Origin: Bacteroidales bacterium | GTDB lineage: Bacteria > Bacteroidota > Bacteroidia > Bacteroidales > UBA932 | Length of the DNA: 54,862 nucleotides | Direction of reading: 5' to 3' | Assembly (NCBI GenBank): GCA_017651465.1 | Contig: JAGCCX010000030.1 | Location: 1-54,862 of the forward strand | In this document: one piece after another, positions 1 to 8,176 of the stretch | Layout: the number at the start of each line of letters is the position of its first letter | Position numbering within the stretch: the first letter of the stretch is position 1 | Notes under the pieces: model-generated | What the model saw: only the letters and a program-made list of their open reading frames with translations | Database searches by the model: none | Told to the model about the DNA's origin: nothing | Translations under genes and position numbers: made by a program

Positions 1-2562
1 ATATCGTTCATCGTGTCTTCTTCTGAAGGCTTGGTCAAGGATTGCAATGTCGCAGGTAAGATTACGGTTAAGTCCGGTGACGCCGGCCGTATTTATTGCG
101 CAGGTGTGGTCGGTGAATCAGAAAAGGGTATAGTCGAGGGCCGTAAGTTTACAGGCTCTATCGACGTTGAACTCACTAATAACTCTGCATCCTGCAGCGC
201 CATAGCCGGTGTTGTCGGCCGTATCGGCAATGCTGAGCAGGCCGGCAAGACAATTGTCAAGGACTGTGAGAATACAGGTTCTATCAAGTTTGTCTTCAGC
301 GGACCCTCCGCAGGAATGAAGAAGTTCGGTATCGGCGGTGTAGTCGGCCAGACTCCTTCTGTCAAAAATGCCGATAAGGATTGTGGCATTATCGAGAACT
401 GTATCAACCGTGGCAACATCGAGTGGAGCTATCCTGCAGGCGGTTCCGGCAGCTATCCTGCCCTTGGCGGTGTGGTCGGTATAGTAGAAGGCCAGCTTAA
501 GTCTGCAAAGAACTATGGAAAGGTTACCTATCATGGCGGTAATAGCGTTGCCGCTACCGATGCGAGCATAGGCGGTGTGGCAGGTTATGTCACCCTGGGC
601 GCATCTGATTGCCATAACTACGGAGAAATTGTTGTCGATGGCACGCTTGCCGGCGGTACTTCAATGGCACAGAGCGGCGGTAATACGTCTTTCACTACAA
701 TAGGCGGCGTATTCGGCAATGCCGGCCCTTATGCTGCTGACAATACTAACTGCGCAAGCCAGGGTGTACTTGTTGAGAACTGCAGCAACGAGGCAAGCTT
801 TACCATTAAGCCTTATATGGTTACTACCGGTGGCCCTCAGATGTGCTTCGGCGGTGTTATAGGCGCTTCTACTGCAAATGTCAAGAACTGCCAGAACAAG
901 GGTATAATTGTCTTTGAGTCCCAGATCAAGACTATCAACGCAGGAGGTATTGTGGGTTTCCTGGAAGCTGATATGGAAGACTGTACCAACAGTGGTTCCG
1001 TGACTCTGAACGGCGCTTCTGCAAGCCATCCTACTGCTATCACTGTCCAGGCCTATTTCGGCGGTATCTTAGGACAAGTCACCAAGGGTTCGGTAATCAA
1101 GAATGTCAAGAACACCGGGGATGTGACCATTGAAGATATGTACAGTACTGGTGATCCTGCCAACACTACTTATAATATCCTCTCTTACATCGGCGGTATT
1201 ATGGGTACTTACAAGGGCGGCATTACCCTGAACGGGGCTGAGAATAGCGGTGCTGTTACCAACAAATGTAATATACCTGTTGTGCTCGGCGGTATCGGCG
1301 GTGCGCTCAACGGTTCGCTTAGCAACCTCAAGAACAGCGGTGCTGTTAATAATCAGACCAGCTATTGCTCCACTATAGTGGGCAAGGAGCCTGAAGTTGG
1401 CGGTATTGCCGGTTATTCCTTTGGCAATTACACCAATGTAGAAAGCACAGGTAACATTACCAATGCGGCTGCCGGCGGTGCCACCGGCGGTATAGTTGGC
1501 GGTTATAATTCCGAGAAGGATGCAGTTACCAACTGGAACGCTTGCAAAGTAGATTGCACAATCAGCGGTGCTGCTACTGCAGGCGCATTCCTCGGCCGTT
1601 TCCGTTATAACAGTGCATCTGACGACAAATACAATTTTGCTACTATCAATGCTGGTGTTGACGGCGGTATGGAAGTTGCCGGCGGTGCAGCATCTCTGCC
1701 TCTGGTCGGCAACATCAACGGCGACCATGTGTTCAACTGCGTCAACCTTGTGGTTAACGGCGTGGCTACCGTCCAGTTCGAGGAAGACCTTGAGAACAAT
1801 AAGTTCACTTATGCCGGCAAAGAGTATCCTATTATCAAACTGGCCGACAACAGGTATTGGATGGCGGCTCCTCTTGCCTACGTCCCCGCCGGCAAGAAAG
1901 TCTCTTCCAATCCCGTAGAGGATACCGGTATCTGGTATACTTACACCATCGACACAGATAACAAAACCGCTATCCCTTCTACGGACAGGACTGATGCTTA
2001 TCTGTATGATTTCCCTACAGCTTTGGGCGTGGAGAGGAGTTCCATAACGTATTCCACCAGCTCTGCTCCTACTGAAGGAAACTACAGAAGTTTCGAAGGC
2101 AGCCAGGGTATCTGCCCTCCGGGCTGGTATATTCCTACCCGTGCTGATTTCCTGAAACTGGTTGGCAATTCTAATAAAGATGTTGGTGGAGATGCCATTG
2201 ATGATAATACTGCAGTTTACTATGAGGCAGATTTCAAGGGGTCTTCTATAGCTCGATTCAATGCCGAAGGATGGAACTTCTCATTCCTTGGGGCCCGCAA
2301 CAAGACCAGCACTACCGCTACAGGATCTTACAATGCCACTGATGTCAAGGCTACTTTCTGTTCTGTTCCCGAGTGGTTAGGGAAGTGCGCTTTGAATCAG
2401 ATCATGACTTCTTCGGCATACCAGCCCAATGCGACTGGTACCAGTTTCCAGATTTTTGTGCTGATGTCCACATTCTCTGCATCATATGAAGGGCGTCTTA
2501 ACTTGAGTTACGCCCAGTTTGTTCAGGGTGTGGAAGTCCGCTGCATCCGCCAGGCAGACTAG
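1..2562 (+). CDS. Large glycine-repeat surface protein with C-terminal FISUMP-like domain (5' end missing)
   Basis: The frame is open to the first base, so the gene starts outside the window; the first possible start inside is GTG at 13, giving 849 residues. About a dozen short repeats of the type GGVVG/GGIVG, each followed by a segment rich in Asn, Cys and Gly (for example ENCxNxG), cover roughly residues 20-560; this resembles GLUG-type beta-helix repeats of secreted adhesins. From about residue 698 the sequence reads GICPPGWYIPT and ends VRCIRQAD, the pattern of the Fibrobacter succinogenes major paralogous (FISUMP) domain common in Bacteroidales surface lipoproteins. A signal peptide or lipobox would lie upstream and cannot be seen. 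The lipoprotein at 27761-29683 carries the same repeat style. Function is probably surface adhesion or ligand binding; this is inference. Confidence 0.8.
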   Translation: MSFIVSSSEGLVKDCNVAGKITVKSGDAGRIYCAGVVGESEKGIVEGRKFTGSIDVELTNNSASCSAIAGVVGRIGNAEQAGKTIVKDCENTGSIKFVFSGPSAGMKKFGIGGVVGQTPSVKNADKDCGIIENCINRGNIEWSYPAGGSGSYPALGGVVGIVEGQLKSAKNYGKVTYHGGNSVAATDASIGGVAGYVTLGASDCHNYGEIVVDGTLAGGTSMAQSGGNTSFTTIGGVFGNAGPYAADNTNCASQGVLVENCSNEASFTIKPYMVTTGGPQMCFGGVIGASTANVKNCQNKGIIVFESQIKTINAGGIVGFLEADMEDCTNSGSVTLNGASASHPTAITVQAYFGGILGQVTKGSVIKNVKNTGDVTIEDMYSTGDPANTTYNILSYIGGIMGTYKGGITLNGAENSGAVTNKCNIPVVLGGIGGALNGSLSNLKNSGAVNNQTSYCSTIVGKEPEVGGIAGYSFGNYTNVESTGNITNAAAGGATGGIVGGYNSEKDAVTNWNACKVDCTISGAATAGAFLGRFRYNSASDDKYNFATINAGVDGGMEVAGGAASLPLVGNINGDHVFNCVNLVVNGVATVQFEEDLENNKFTYAGKEYPIIKLADNRYWMAAPLAYVPAGKKVSSNPVEDTGIWYTYTIDTDNKTAIPSTDRTDAYLYDFPTALGVERSSITYSTSSAPTEGNYRSFEGSQGICPPGWYIPTRADFLKLVGNSNKDVGGDAIDDNTAVYYEADFKGSSIARFNAEGWNFSFLGARNKTSTTATGSYNATDVKATFCSVPEWLGKCALNQIMTSSAYQPNATGTSFQIFVLMSTFSASYEGRLNLSYAQFVQGVEVRCIRQAD

Positions 2563-2586
2563 ACGAGTCTTTCTGATATGTTAAAA

Positions 2587-2618
2587 GAGGCCGCGCACTT
2601 GGGCGCGGCCTCTTTTTT
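2587..2618. terminator. Bidirectional rho-independent terminator
   Basis: A perfect 10-bp GC-rich stem (GAGGCCGCGC at 2587-2596 with its complement at 2603-2612) around a 6-nt loop is flanked by AAAA on the left and T6 on the right. It can stop the plus-strand repeat protein and, on the other strand, the beta-barrel gene whose stop codon (2617-2619) touches it. Confidence 0.9.
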
Positions 2619-4170
2619 AGAAGTATAGCTTTACGCCCCCGAGGGCGTTACCTCGATGGCGGTGTGCGATTCCCGAGGCCTCGTACGCCCAGTCACAGGA
2701 AGCGGTAAGGAACGAGCCTTGGGCACAGAGAGCAAGGCTAACACCTTTTGCAACATTGAACGCATATTCAACTTCCAGTCCTGCCTGCAGGCGGTCGGCG
2801 GCGAGGATAGAGAGATTATGTGGATAAAGATCCCGCACGGGGGCCGAAGCGCCGCGATGTCCCTGGTAAGAGTATTCGCCGTAAAGATTCTTTGTCGCGC
2901 GCAGCCTGAGGCCGGCAGTAAGGCTGGAATTGCTGAAACCAAAGCGCCTCTCGCAAACGGCCGACAGGGAGGCGTTGCCGTATCTGAAGACAGAGTGGGG
3001 GAGGGCGTAAGTATCATCTTTCCCTTCCCATGCGGCACCTGCTCCCCAGTGCCAGGAGTAGGCTTCGCCATCAGTGAGGTATGCGTTCCAGTCCAGCGAA
3101 GCGTCAAGCGAGCGCAGCATTACTTGGTCGATTGACATGGCGGTTATCCATTGCCCTGAACCGGTGTCCCAAAGCACCGTATGCTCGGTACCTTTGGTCT
3201 TTACGCCTTTTGCCGACAGGCGCAGGAAATGTTGCACCTTTTCACCCCAGATGGCTGATAATGAGCCGGATATGTTCTGGCGGTAAGTATTGCCGTGGGG
3301 CTTTGGCTGCGTTGCGCTCTCGGTGATGGTTGTCTTGTCCGTGAGATAGCCAAAGTCGGCGAGCAGTTTCCAGCCTTGGTTCCAGGAATACTGCAGGCCG
3401 CCGCCCCAGCTGTTGCAGCGGAAATACATAGTGCTCAGGCCGCTGCCGCCCACCTGGTCGCCCACCCAGTTGCCAAGCCCGCGGAGCAGGAACACCTTCT
3501 GTATCTCCTGGGAGTTGCTTATGCCCGGGGTTGAGCGCTCGAATGTGTTGGTATATATTCCGTTAAGCCCTATGGTGCCAATGTCGGTAGTCCAGGCGAG
3601 CGCCGGTTTGACAGAGACCGAATAGTGGTACGACTCGGCCCTCGGGTCTATCTGGCCGGCGGCTATGCGGTCGTTGTAGATAACGTGCAGGCCTGTCGAT
3701 ACTCTCTCTCCGAGCGGCAGCGCAGCTTTGAACTGCAGAAGATAGCTCTGCTTCTTCCACTGCCCCTCTATGGAGTCGGCGGCAGTGTACAGGAAGCGCT
3801 CGTCGTACGGGTTCCCCAGAAGAGTATTGAAAGAGGCTCCGTTCTCGGAAGAATTGTTGTAGCTGAAACGCCCCCAGGCAATGATCTTGCCTATCTTCTT
3901 CAGGCCCTGGGTGTCGAAGGTCAGCTCACCCTCTCTTTTGGGGCTTTGCTTAAGGCGGTAGTATCCCCGCTCATAGCTGAAGTCGGCATCGAGAAGGTTG
4001 AATTCGGCCGGAGCGTCGAAAGAAAGGCCTGCGGCATTGTCGGACCCCATCCACAGAGCGCGGCCTTCGTTCAGGACGCTCCAGGCTTTGTCGTGAAGCT
4101 CCTGCGCCGCCACGTTGAGGCAGAGGGGAGCTGTCAATAGCAGTGACAGTACTAATCTGTTGGTTCTCAT
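2617..4170 (-). CDS. DUF6850-like outer-membrane beta-barrel protein
   Basis: 517 residues from the ATG at 4170, which overlaps the TGA of the upstream gene as ATGA; an in-frame start 24 nt further upstream (4194) is less likely. The N-terminus is a signal peptide ending near AAQ. The rest alternates polar and aromatic residues (many GLxxxYN and WNxxW patterns) and ends in YF, as expected for an outer-membrane barrel. Size and position after a TonB receptor and a DUF4876-like lipoprotein match the DUF6850 family, whose function is not established. It is the last gene of the coupled operon that begins at 13980. I infer an accessory outer-membrane role in the same uptake or surface process. The family name is from memory, not a search. 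Confidence 0.72.
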   Translation of the reverse strand: MRTNRLVLSLLLTAPLCLNVAAQELHDKAWSVLNEGRALWMGSDNAAGLSFDAPAEFNLLDADFSYERGYYRLKQSPKREGELTFDTQGLKKIGKIIAWGRFSYNNSSENGASFNTLLGNPYDERFLYTAADSIEGQWKKQSYLLQFKAALPLGERVSTGLHVIYNDRIAAGQIDPRAESYHYSVSVKPALAWTTDIGTIGLNGIYTNTFERSTPGISNSQEIQKVFLLRGLGNWVGDQVGGSGLSTMYFRCNSWGGGLQYSWNQGWKLLADFGYLTDKTTITESATQPKPHGNTYRQNISGSLSAIWGEKVQHFLRLSAKGVKTKGTEHTVLWDTGSGQWITAMSIDQVMLRSLDASLDWNAYLTDGEAYSWHWGAGAAWEGKDDTYALPHSVFRYGNASLSAVCERRFGFSNSSLTAGLRLRATKNLYGEYSYQGHRGASAPVRDLYPHNLSILAADRLQAGLEVEYAFNVAKGVSLALCAQGSFLTASCDWAYEASGIAHRHRGNALGGVKLYF

Positions 4171-5369
4171 TGCGCGGTAGTCCAGTTGCTCCACGAAGGC
4201 CTTCCGGTTCCGTCACGTCGGATCTGGGGAGAATCGCTGACGGTAAAATCTTCGGTGGTATTGTTAGTATCTTGCAGGATAATGCTGCCGTTTTCGCGCC
4301 TGCCGGATATCTTCCGGACTACGCTCTCGTTGCCTCCGGTGGTGGAGCACTTGATCCAGCCCGCGTCAAGATCGCTTTCAAGGCGCTTGTCGTCGGGATT
4401 CTCGCTCTTGAGCAGGTCGATCGCGTCCAGGACATCGGTCTTAAGTACCTCCAGGCCGTAATTGTTGGCGTGGTTCGACTCCAGGTACTCTCCATCTTTG
4501 CGCAGCGGTACGGACGGATAGAACAGGGCCCAGGCGCCGTCGGTGAACTTGCCCAGCTGGTTTCCCAGCCCGCTCTCCTTGATGGTGCACACCAGGGTCA
4601 TATTCACGGCGTTGGCATCGGGCTGTCCGCCCCTTTCCTTGTATCTGTCGCAGATGGTCTCGAATTCGGCGGTCGAAAGGTCGAGGGTCTCGGCGGTCTG
4701 CGAGTGGTCGATGGCGGATGCGGCAATTACGAACGACTCTCCGGGAGCGATGGGGTAGTCGGTCCCGCTGCCCGGAATCTGCCAGACATAGGTGCCCATA
4801 AATACGTAGTTGGCGGCATCGGGCAGCTTGTCGGAGAAGTCATAGACCCGGCTGCTCAAAACGTCCCCCAGGCAAATTCCGTCGGCATACACCGTCTGCT
4901 CCGAATTATTATAAACCTCGAAGTAGGTGTCTTTGAGATAGCGCGCCGAGGCGGAATTCTTGACCATACTGGCATTGTAGTGTATCTCTTTGAACACCAG
5001 GGCGGAAGACTCTGAAGCGGATACTTTGATAGGAGTGGTGCCGGTGTTCCCGGGGCTTATCTTTACGGCATTTGCCGTGCCTATGTAGTTGAACGCCCGC
5101 CCGCCCAGAGTGCCGTGGGCCTGGACGGTAATGTTGTAGATACCCTGTACAAGCTCGAATGTCTGCGGAGAGAGGGCGTCGAATACCATTTCCTCGACGG
5201 CTTCGGTGCCGATGTTGCTGACGGTGATTTTGTAGCTGTCGGGCCTTGGAACGTCTCCCAGGGCCGACTCGTCGATGCTCGGACGCCATTCGACAAGCGA
5301 GGGCAGCCTGGTCTCTTCGCACGAGATGACCAGGCACAACGCCAGGAGGGAGTAGAGTATCCTTTTCAT
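4167..5369 (-). CDS. DUF4876-like surface lipoprotein
   Basis: 400 residues. The N-terminus MKRILYSLLALCLVISC has a typical lipobox with Cys17 as the lipidated residue. Next comes a beta-rich domain (about 30-125) containing IYNITVQAHGTLGG, then a domain with EIHYN and YFEVYNNSEQTVYADG (about 140-190), which resembles lamin-tail-like folds and is characteristic of DUF4876 proteins. The C-terminus is rich in SNHANNYGLE-type sequence. Start ATG 5369 overlaps the TGA of the receptor gene (ATGA) and its own TGA overlaps the next ATG, so it is translationally coupled on both sides. In Bacteroidota, DUF4876 proteins tend to sit beside TonB-dependent receptors; the ligand is unknown. I infer a surface-exposed partner that covers or feeds the receptor, by analogy with SusD, but there is no SusD similarity. 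Confidence 0.75.
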   Translation of the reverse strand: MKRILYSLLALCLVISCEETRLPSLVEWRPSIDESALGDVPRPDSYKITVSNIGTEAVEEMVFDALSPQTFELVQGIYNITVQAHGTLGGRAFNYIGTANAVKISPGNTGTTPIKVSASESSALVFKEIHYNASMVKNSASARYLKDTYFEVYNNSEQTVYADGICLGDVLSSRVYDFSDKLPDAANYVFMGTYVWQIPGSGTDYPIAPGESFVIAASAIDHSQTAETLDLSTAEFETICDRYKERGGQPDANAVNMTLVCTIKESGLGNQLGKFTDGAWALFYPSVPLRKDGEYLESNHANNYGLEVLKTDVLDAIDLLKSENPDDKRLESDLDAGWIKCSTTGGNESVVRKISGRRENGSIILQDTNNTTEDFTVSDSPQIRRDGTGRPSWSNWTTAQ

Positions 5370-8176
5370 ATCTTGAGTTTTATTTCAAAACCGAAGTACA
5401 TTGGATTGTTCAGCTCCGTGAAGCTGCCCTTGGATATTTCCGAAGGATCCAGAGGTCGGGAATTGAACAAATTGTTCACGTAGAAGGAGGCCGTCATAAA
5501 CTTGCGTATCTCTTTGGTTACGTTGAGGTTGAACACAACCGTAGGGATAGTGCGGCTGACGATGAAGCGGGAGTCGGACAGCTGCCCGACCATATATTTG
5601 TAGGCGGGGTCGGCTGCCATTTCGGATGTAAAGTCGTACACCAGGCCGTCTTCGACCGAGATGTAGCGCTGGGGCGCTTCGTCGTTATGATACTCGCTCC
5701 AGTTGCGCGTAAAGATGTTGAACTGGGTAGTGAGCGTCACCACGAAACCTATCGAAGGGATATTGTGGGTGGTACGGAGGGTGGTGAGGAACTTCTCGTA
5801 ATGATACTGCCTCACCCCCGGGTCGTAGATGGCCACGTTGCTGTTGACGTAGCTGCCTTCCTTGAGATTGAGGGAGAGCGTCTCGCCGGAATTGGAAGAT
5901 ACCGAATGCATCCAGGCTCCGTTGAGGAAGAACGAGGTGCGTATGGCGCTGAAGCGGCCCAGGTCGAGTTCGTACTCCAGGCCGTAGTGATGCTCCATTG
6001 CATTGTTGGCGGGGCGGTACCAGCCGAAGAAGCGGTGCGTATCGGCATCGGGCACAAACAGCGGTGCGCCGTCCGGGCCGTGACCTCCTATGTTCCAGGT
6101 CTTGTAGGGCACCCAGGCGAACGACTCCCGGCTGCGGGCGAAGGAATAACCGTTGCGCATCAATTCGTCGTACCAGGTCACACCGAGCCGGTAACGCTCC
6201 GCGATCTTGAGGTCGAAGCCTATTTCGGCCTTCCGGTTGCGGGCGATCTCCAGGTCGGGATTGACGGCGCTGAAGATACGTGTGGTGGCCATAACGGCGC
6301 GGTCTTCTTCCGCTGGCGCCTGGCTGGTGTTTATGTTTACCTGGTCGTAATAGGCGTCGGTGGGGTAGAGGTATGAGGACGTAGGCGCCTTGGCGGTGAT
6401 TCCCCAGCCGCCGCGCAGCGTCCAGACGTCGGGAATAATGTCCAGCGATGCGTTGATACGGGGGCCCAGAGCCGTAAGGGAGTTGACTATGTCAAGACGC
6501 ACGCCGGCGCTGAGATTGAAGTTACGCCTCAGCACTTTGGTCCTGAAGCTGCTTTCGGCGAACAGGCCTGTCTGGTTGACGAAGGGAATATCGTTCAGCG
6601 GCCTTTCGCGGTAGCCCGATTCGGTGTTGGTGCGGTTGGGCGGCAGGCCTTCGGTAAATACCAGGCCGCGGCCCAGGTTGCCTTCCGACTTGAAGTCTCC
6701 GCCGACGATTATCTTCTCGCTCGTGTCTCCCCATTGCTTGAACAGGTTGAGATATGCCTTGGCAAAAGTGCTGAGCTCCTTTCCGTAGAAGTCGTAGTGG
6801 CAGAAGTACGAATAGGGAGTCATTATCGCGTAGGCATAAGGGGAGGCGCCGAAAGAGGTGAGTTCGTTACCTTCCGTATCGAAAATACGCTTGCCCACGG
6901 CGTCGGCAACCGTAGTCCCGTCTGTCATATTGGTGGTAAATACCGCGATGGCGTTGATGTTGTCCTGCTCGTGGAAAGACTCCTTGTAAGTATAACTGTT
7001 GGACAGGTCGTAGCGCAGGGTCTTGAGCCACCCGCGGTTTATGTTCCACGTACCGTTGGTGTTGATGCGCCAGCCAAGTGACGTTCCGCCCGAAGCCAGA
7101 TTGGTGCGGAGGTCGTCGGGATTCTTGTCCCGGGTGTCTTTGCCAAGCCGCAGGTCCAGGGCAGTGGAAGTATTGAGGCTCCCGAAACGCTTGGACCAGA
7201 GGCCCTTGACGTTGAACCTCTGATAGTGGGCGTACGATTCGGTGGTTTTGGCGTTGCTGTAGGCGTAGTCGCCGGAGATGTGCAGGTCGCCGGCTTTCTC
7301 GCTGATCTTGAAGCCTTTGGATACGGCCACCTGATAGATTTTGGGGTCGGCTTTAAGGCGTACCGTGAGGGGTTCGGCACCGGCTTTAGAGTTGATGATC
7401 ACCGCTCCGGCGGTAAGGTCGCCGTACTGGACGGAGGGAATACCGCGGATAACTTCGACCGACTCGATGTTGTCGGTAGAGAGCTGGCGTACGTCAATGC
7501 CTCCGCCGGGCGTGGCTCCGCCGGCGGATACCGATGTGCCGGCGATTGCCGAGGATACGCCGTTCATCGTTGCCGTTATGCCCTCCATATTGGCGTTGTT
7601 GGACATAGGGGCGCCGTCCACTATGATGGCGGTCCCGAGGCTGTTCATATCGCTTCCGTTGACGGAGCGAAGGCCTATGCTGTGCGCCGAACTCAGGTCG
7701 GGATTGGTGATTGAAGCGCCGGGCAGCAGCTGCATAATGTCACGCAGCGAGCTGGTCTGGCTGTGGTCGATGGCCTGGCGCGAGATAAGCGAGGCGGTGG
7801 ATTCTCCGGCCTTGGAAGCTTCTGCCACCACGTGCACCTCTTCGAGCCTGAAGGAGCTCTGCGTGAGCACGAAGTCGCGGTGCAGCTCCCCGCGTATTGT
7901 GAGCGTGGTGTCGATGGTCTCGTACCCGATGAGCTGGATGTTGACTTGATACGAACCCGGATCAAGTCCTCCGAGCCGGTAGGATCCTTTTTCATCGGTG
8001 GTCGTATAAACCCCCGCAGGCTTGAGCAGGATTACGGCATAATCTACCGGCACGCTGACCCCGTTTTCGATTGTGGTCACGCGTCCCTGTATGGATGCTT
8101 TCTGCTGGGCCTGGACACCTATGGAGGCTAGTAGCAGCAGTGCCGTCAGCAGGGCTGTTTTACTTGGTGTGCGCAT
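5366..8176 (-). CDS. TonB-dependent outer-membrane receptor
   Basis: 936 residues from ATG 8176, chosen because it is directly followed by a signal peptide (MRTPSKTALLTALLLLASIG ending VQAQ); the frame also extends to 8218. Domains in order: carboxypeptidase-regulatory-like beta sandwich (about 25-110, ending HRDFVLTQ), TonB-box-like segment LEEVHVVAEASK (about 110), plug domain (about 120-240, with LPGASITNPDLSS, the VDGAPM motif, and VEVIRGIPSVQYGDLTAG), then a long 22-strand-type barrel ending KLKI. No STN domain, so it is not expected to signal to an anti-sigma factor. It overlaps the upstream peptidase gene by 17 bp and the downstream lipoprotein gene by 4 bp. It should import a scarce ligand across the outer membrane using TonB-ExbBD; the ligand is unknown. 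Confidence 0.92.
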   Translation of the reverse strand: MRTPSKTALLTALLLLASIGVQAQQKASIQGRVTTIENGVSVPVDYAVILLKPAGVYTTTDEKGSYRLGGLDPGSYQVNIQLIGYETIDTTLTIRGELHRDFVLTQSSFRLEEVHVVAEASKAGESTASLISRQAIDHSQTSSLRDIMQLLPGASITNPDLSSAHSIGLRSVNGSDMNSLGTAIIVDGAPMSNNANMEGITATMNGVSSAIAGTSVSAGGATPGGGIDVRQLSTDNIESVEVIRGIPSVQYGDLTAGAVIINSKAGAEPLTVRLKADPKIYQVAVSKGFKISEKAGDLHISGDYAYSNAKTTESYAHYQRFNVKGLWSKRFGSLNTSTALDLRLGKDTRDKNPDDLRTNLASGGTSLGWRINTNGTWNINRGWLKTLRYDLSNSYTYKESFHEQDNINAIAVFTTNMTDGTTVADAVGKRIFDTEGNELTSFGASPYAYAIMTPYSYFCHYDFYGKELSTFAKAYLNLFKQWGDTSEKIIVGGDFKSEGNLGRGLVFTEGLPPNRTNTESGYRERPLNDIPFVNQTGLFAESSFRTKVLRRNFNLSAGVRLDIVNSLTALGPRINASLDIIPDVWTLRGGWGITAKAPTSSYLYPTDAYYDQVNINTSQAPAEEDRAVMATTRIFSAVNPDLEIARNRKAEIGFDLKIAERYRLGVTWYDELMRNGYSFARSRESFAWVPYKTWNIGGHGPDGAPLFVPDADTHRFFGWYRPANNAMEHHYGLEYELDLGRFSAIRTSFFLNGAWMHSVSSNSGETLSLNLKEGSYVNSNVAIYDPGVRQYHYEKFLTTLRTTHNIPSIGFVVTLTTQFNIFTRNWSEYHNDEAPQRYISVEDGLVYDFTSEMAADPAYKYMVGQLSDSRFIVSRTIPTVVFNLNVTKEIRKFMTASFYVNNLFNSRPLDPSEISKGSFTELNNPMYFGFEIKLKI

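Noticed and set aside
3625-5015. Overlapping plus-strand frames opposite the DUF6850-like and DUF4876-like genes
   Set aside because: The minus-strand genes have signal peptides, a lipobox and ATGA couplings; the plus frames have none.
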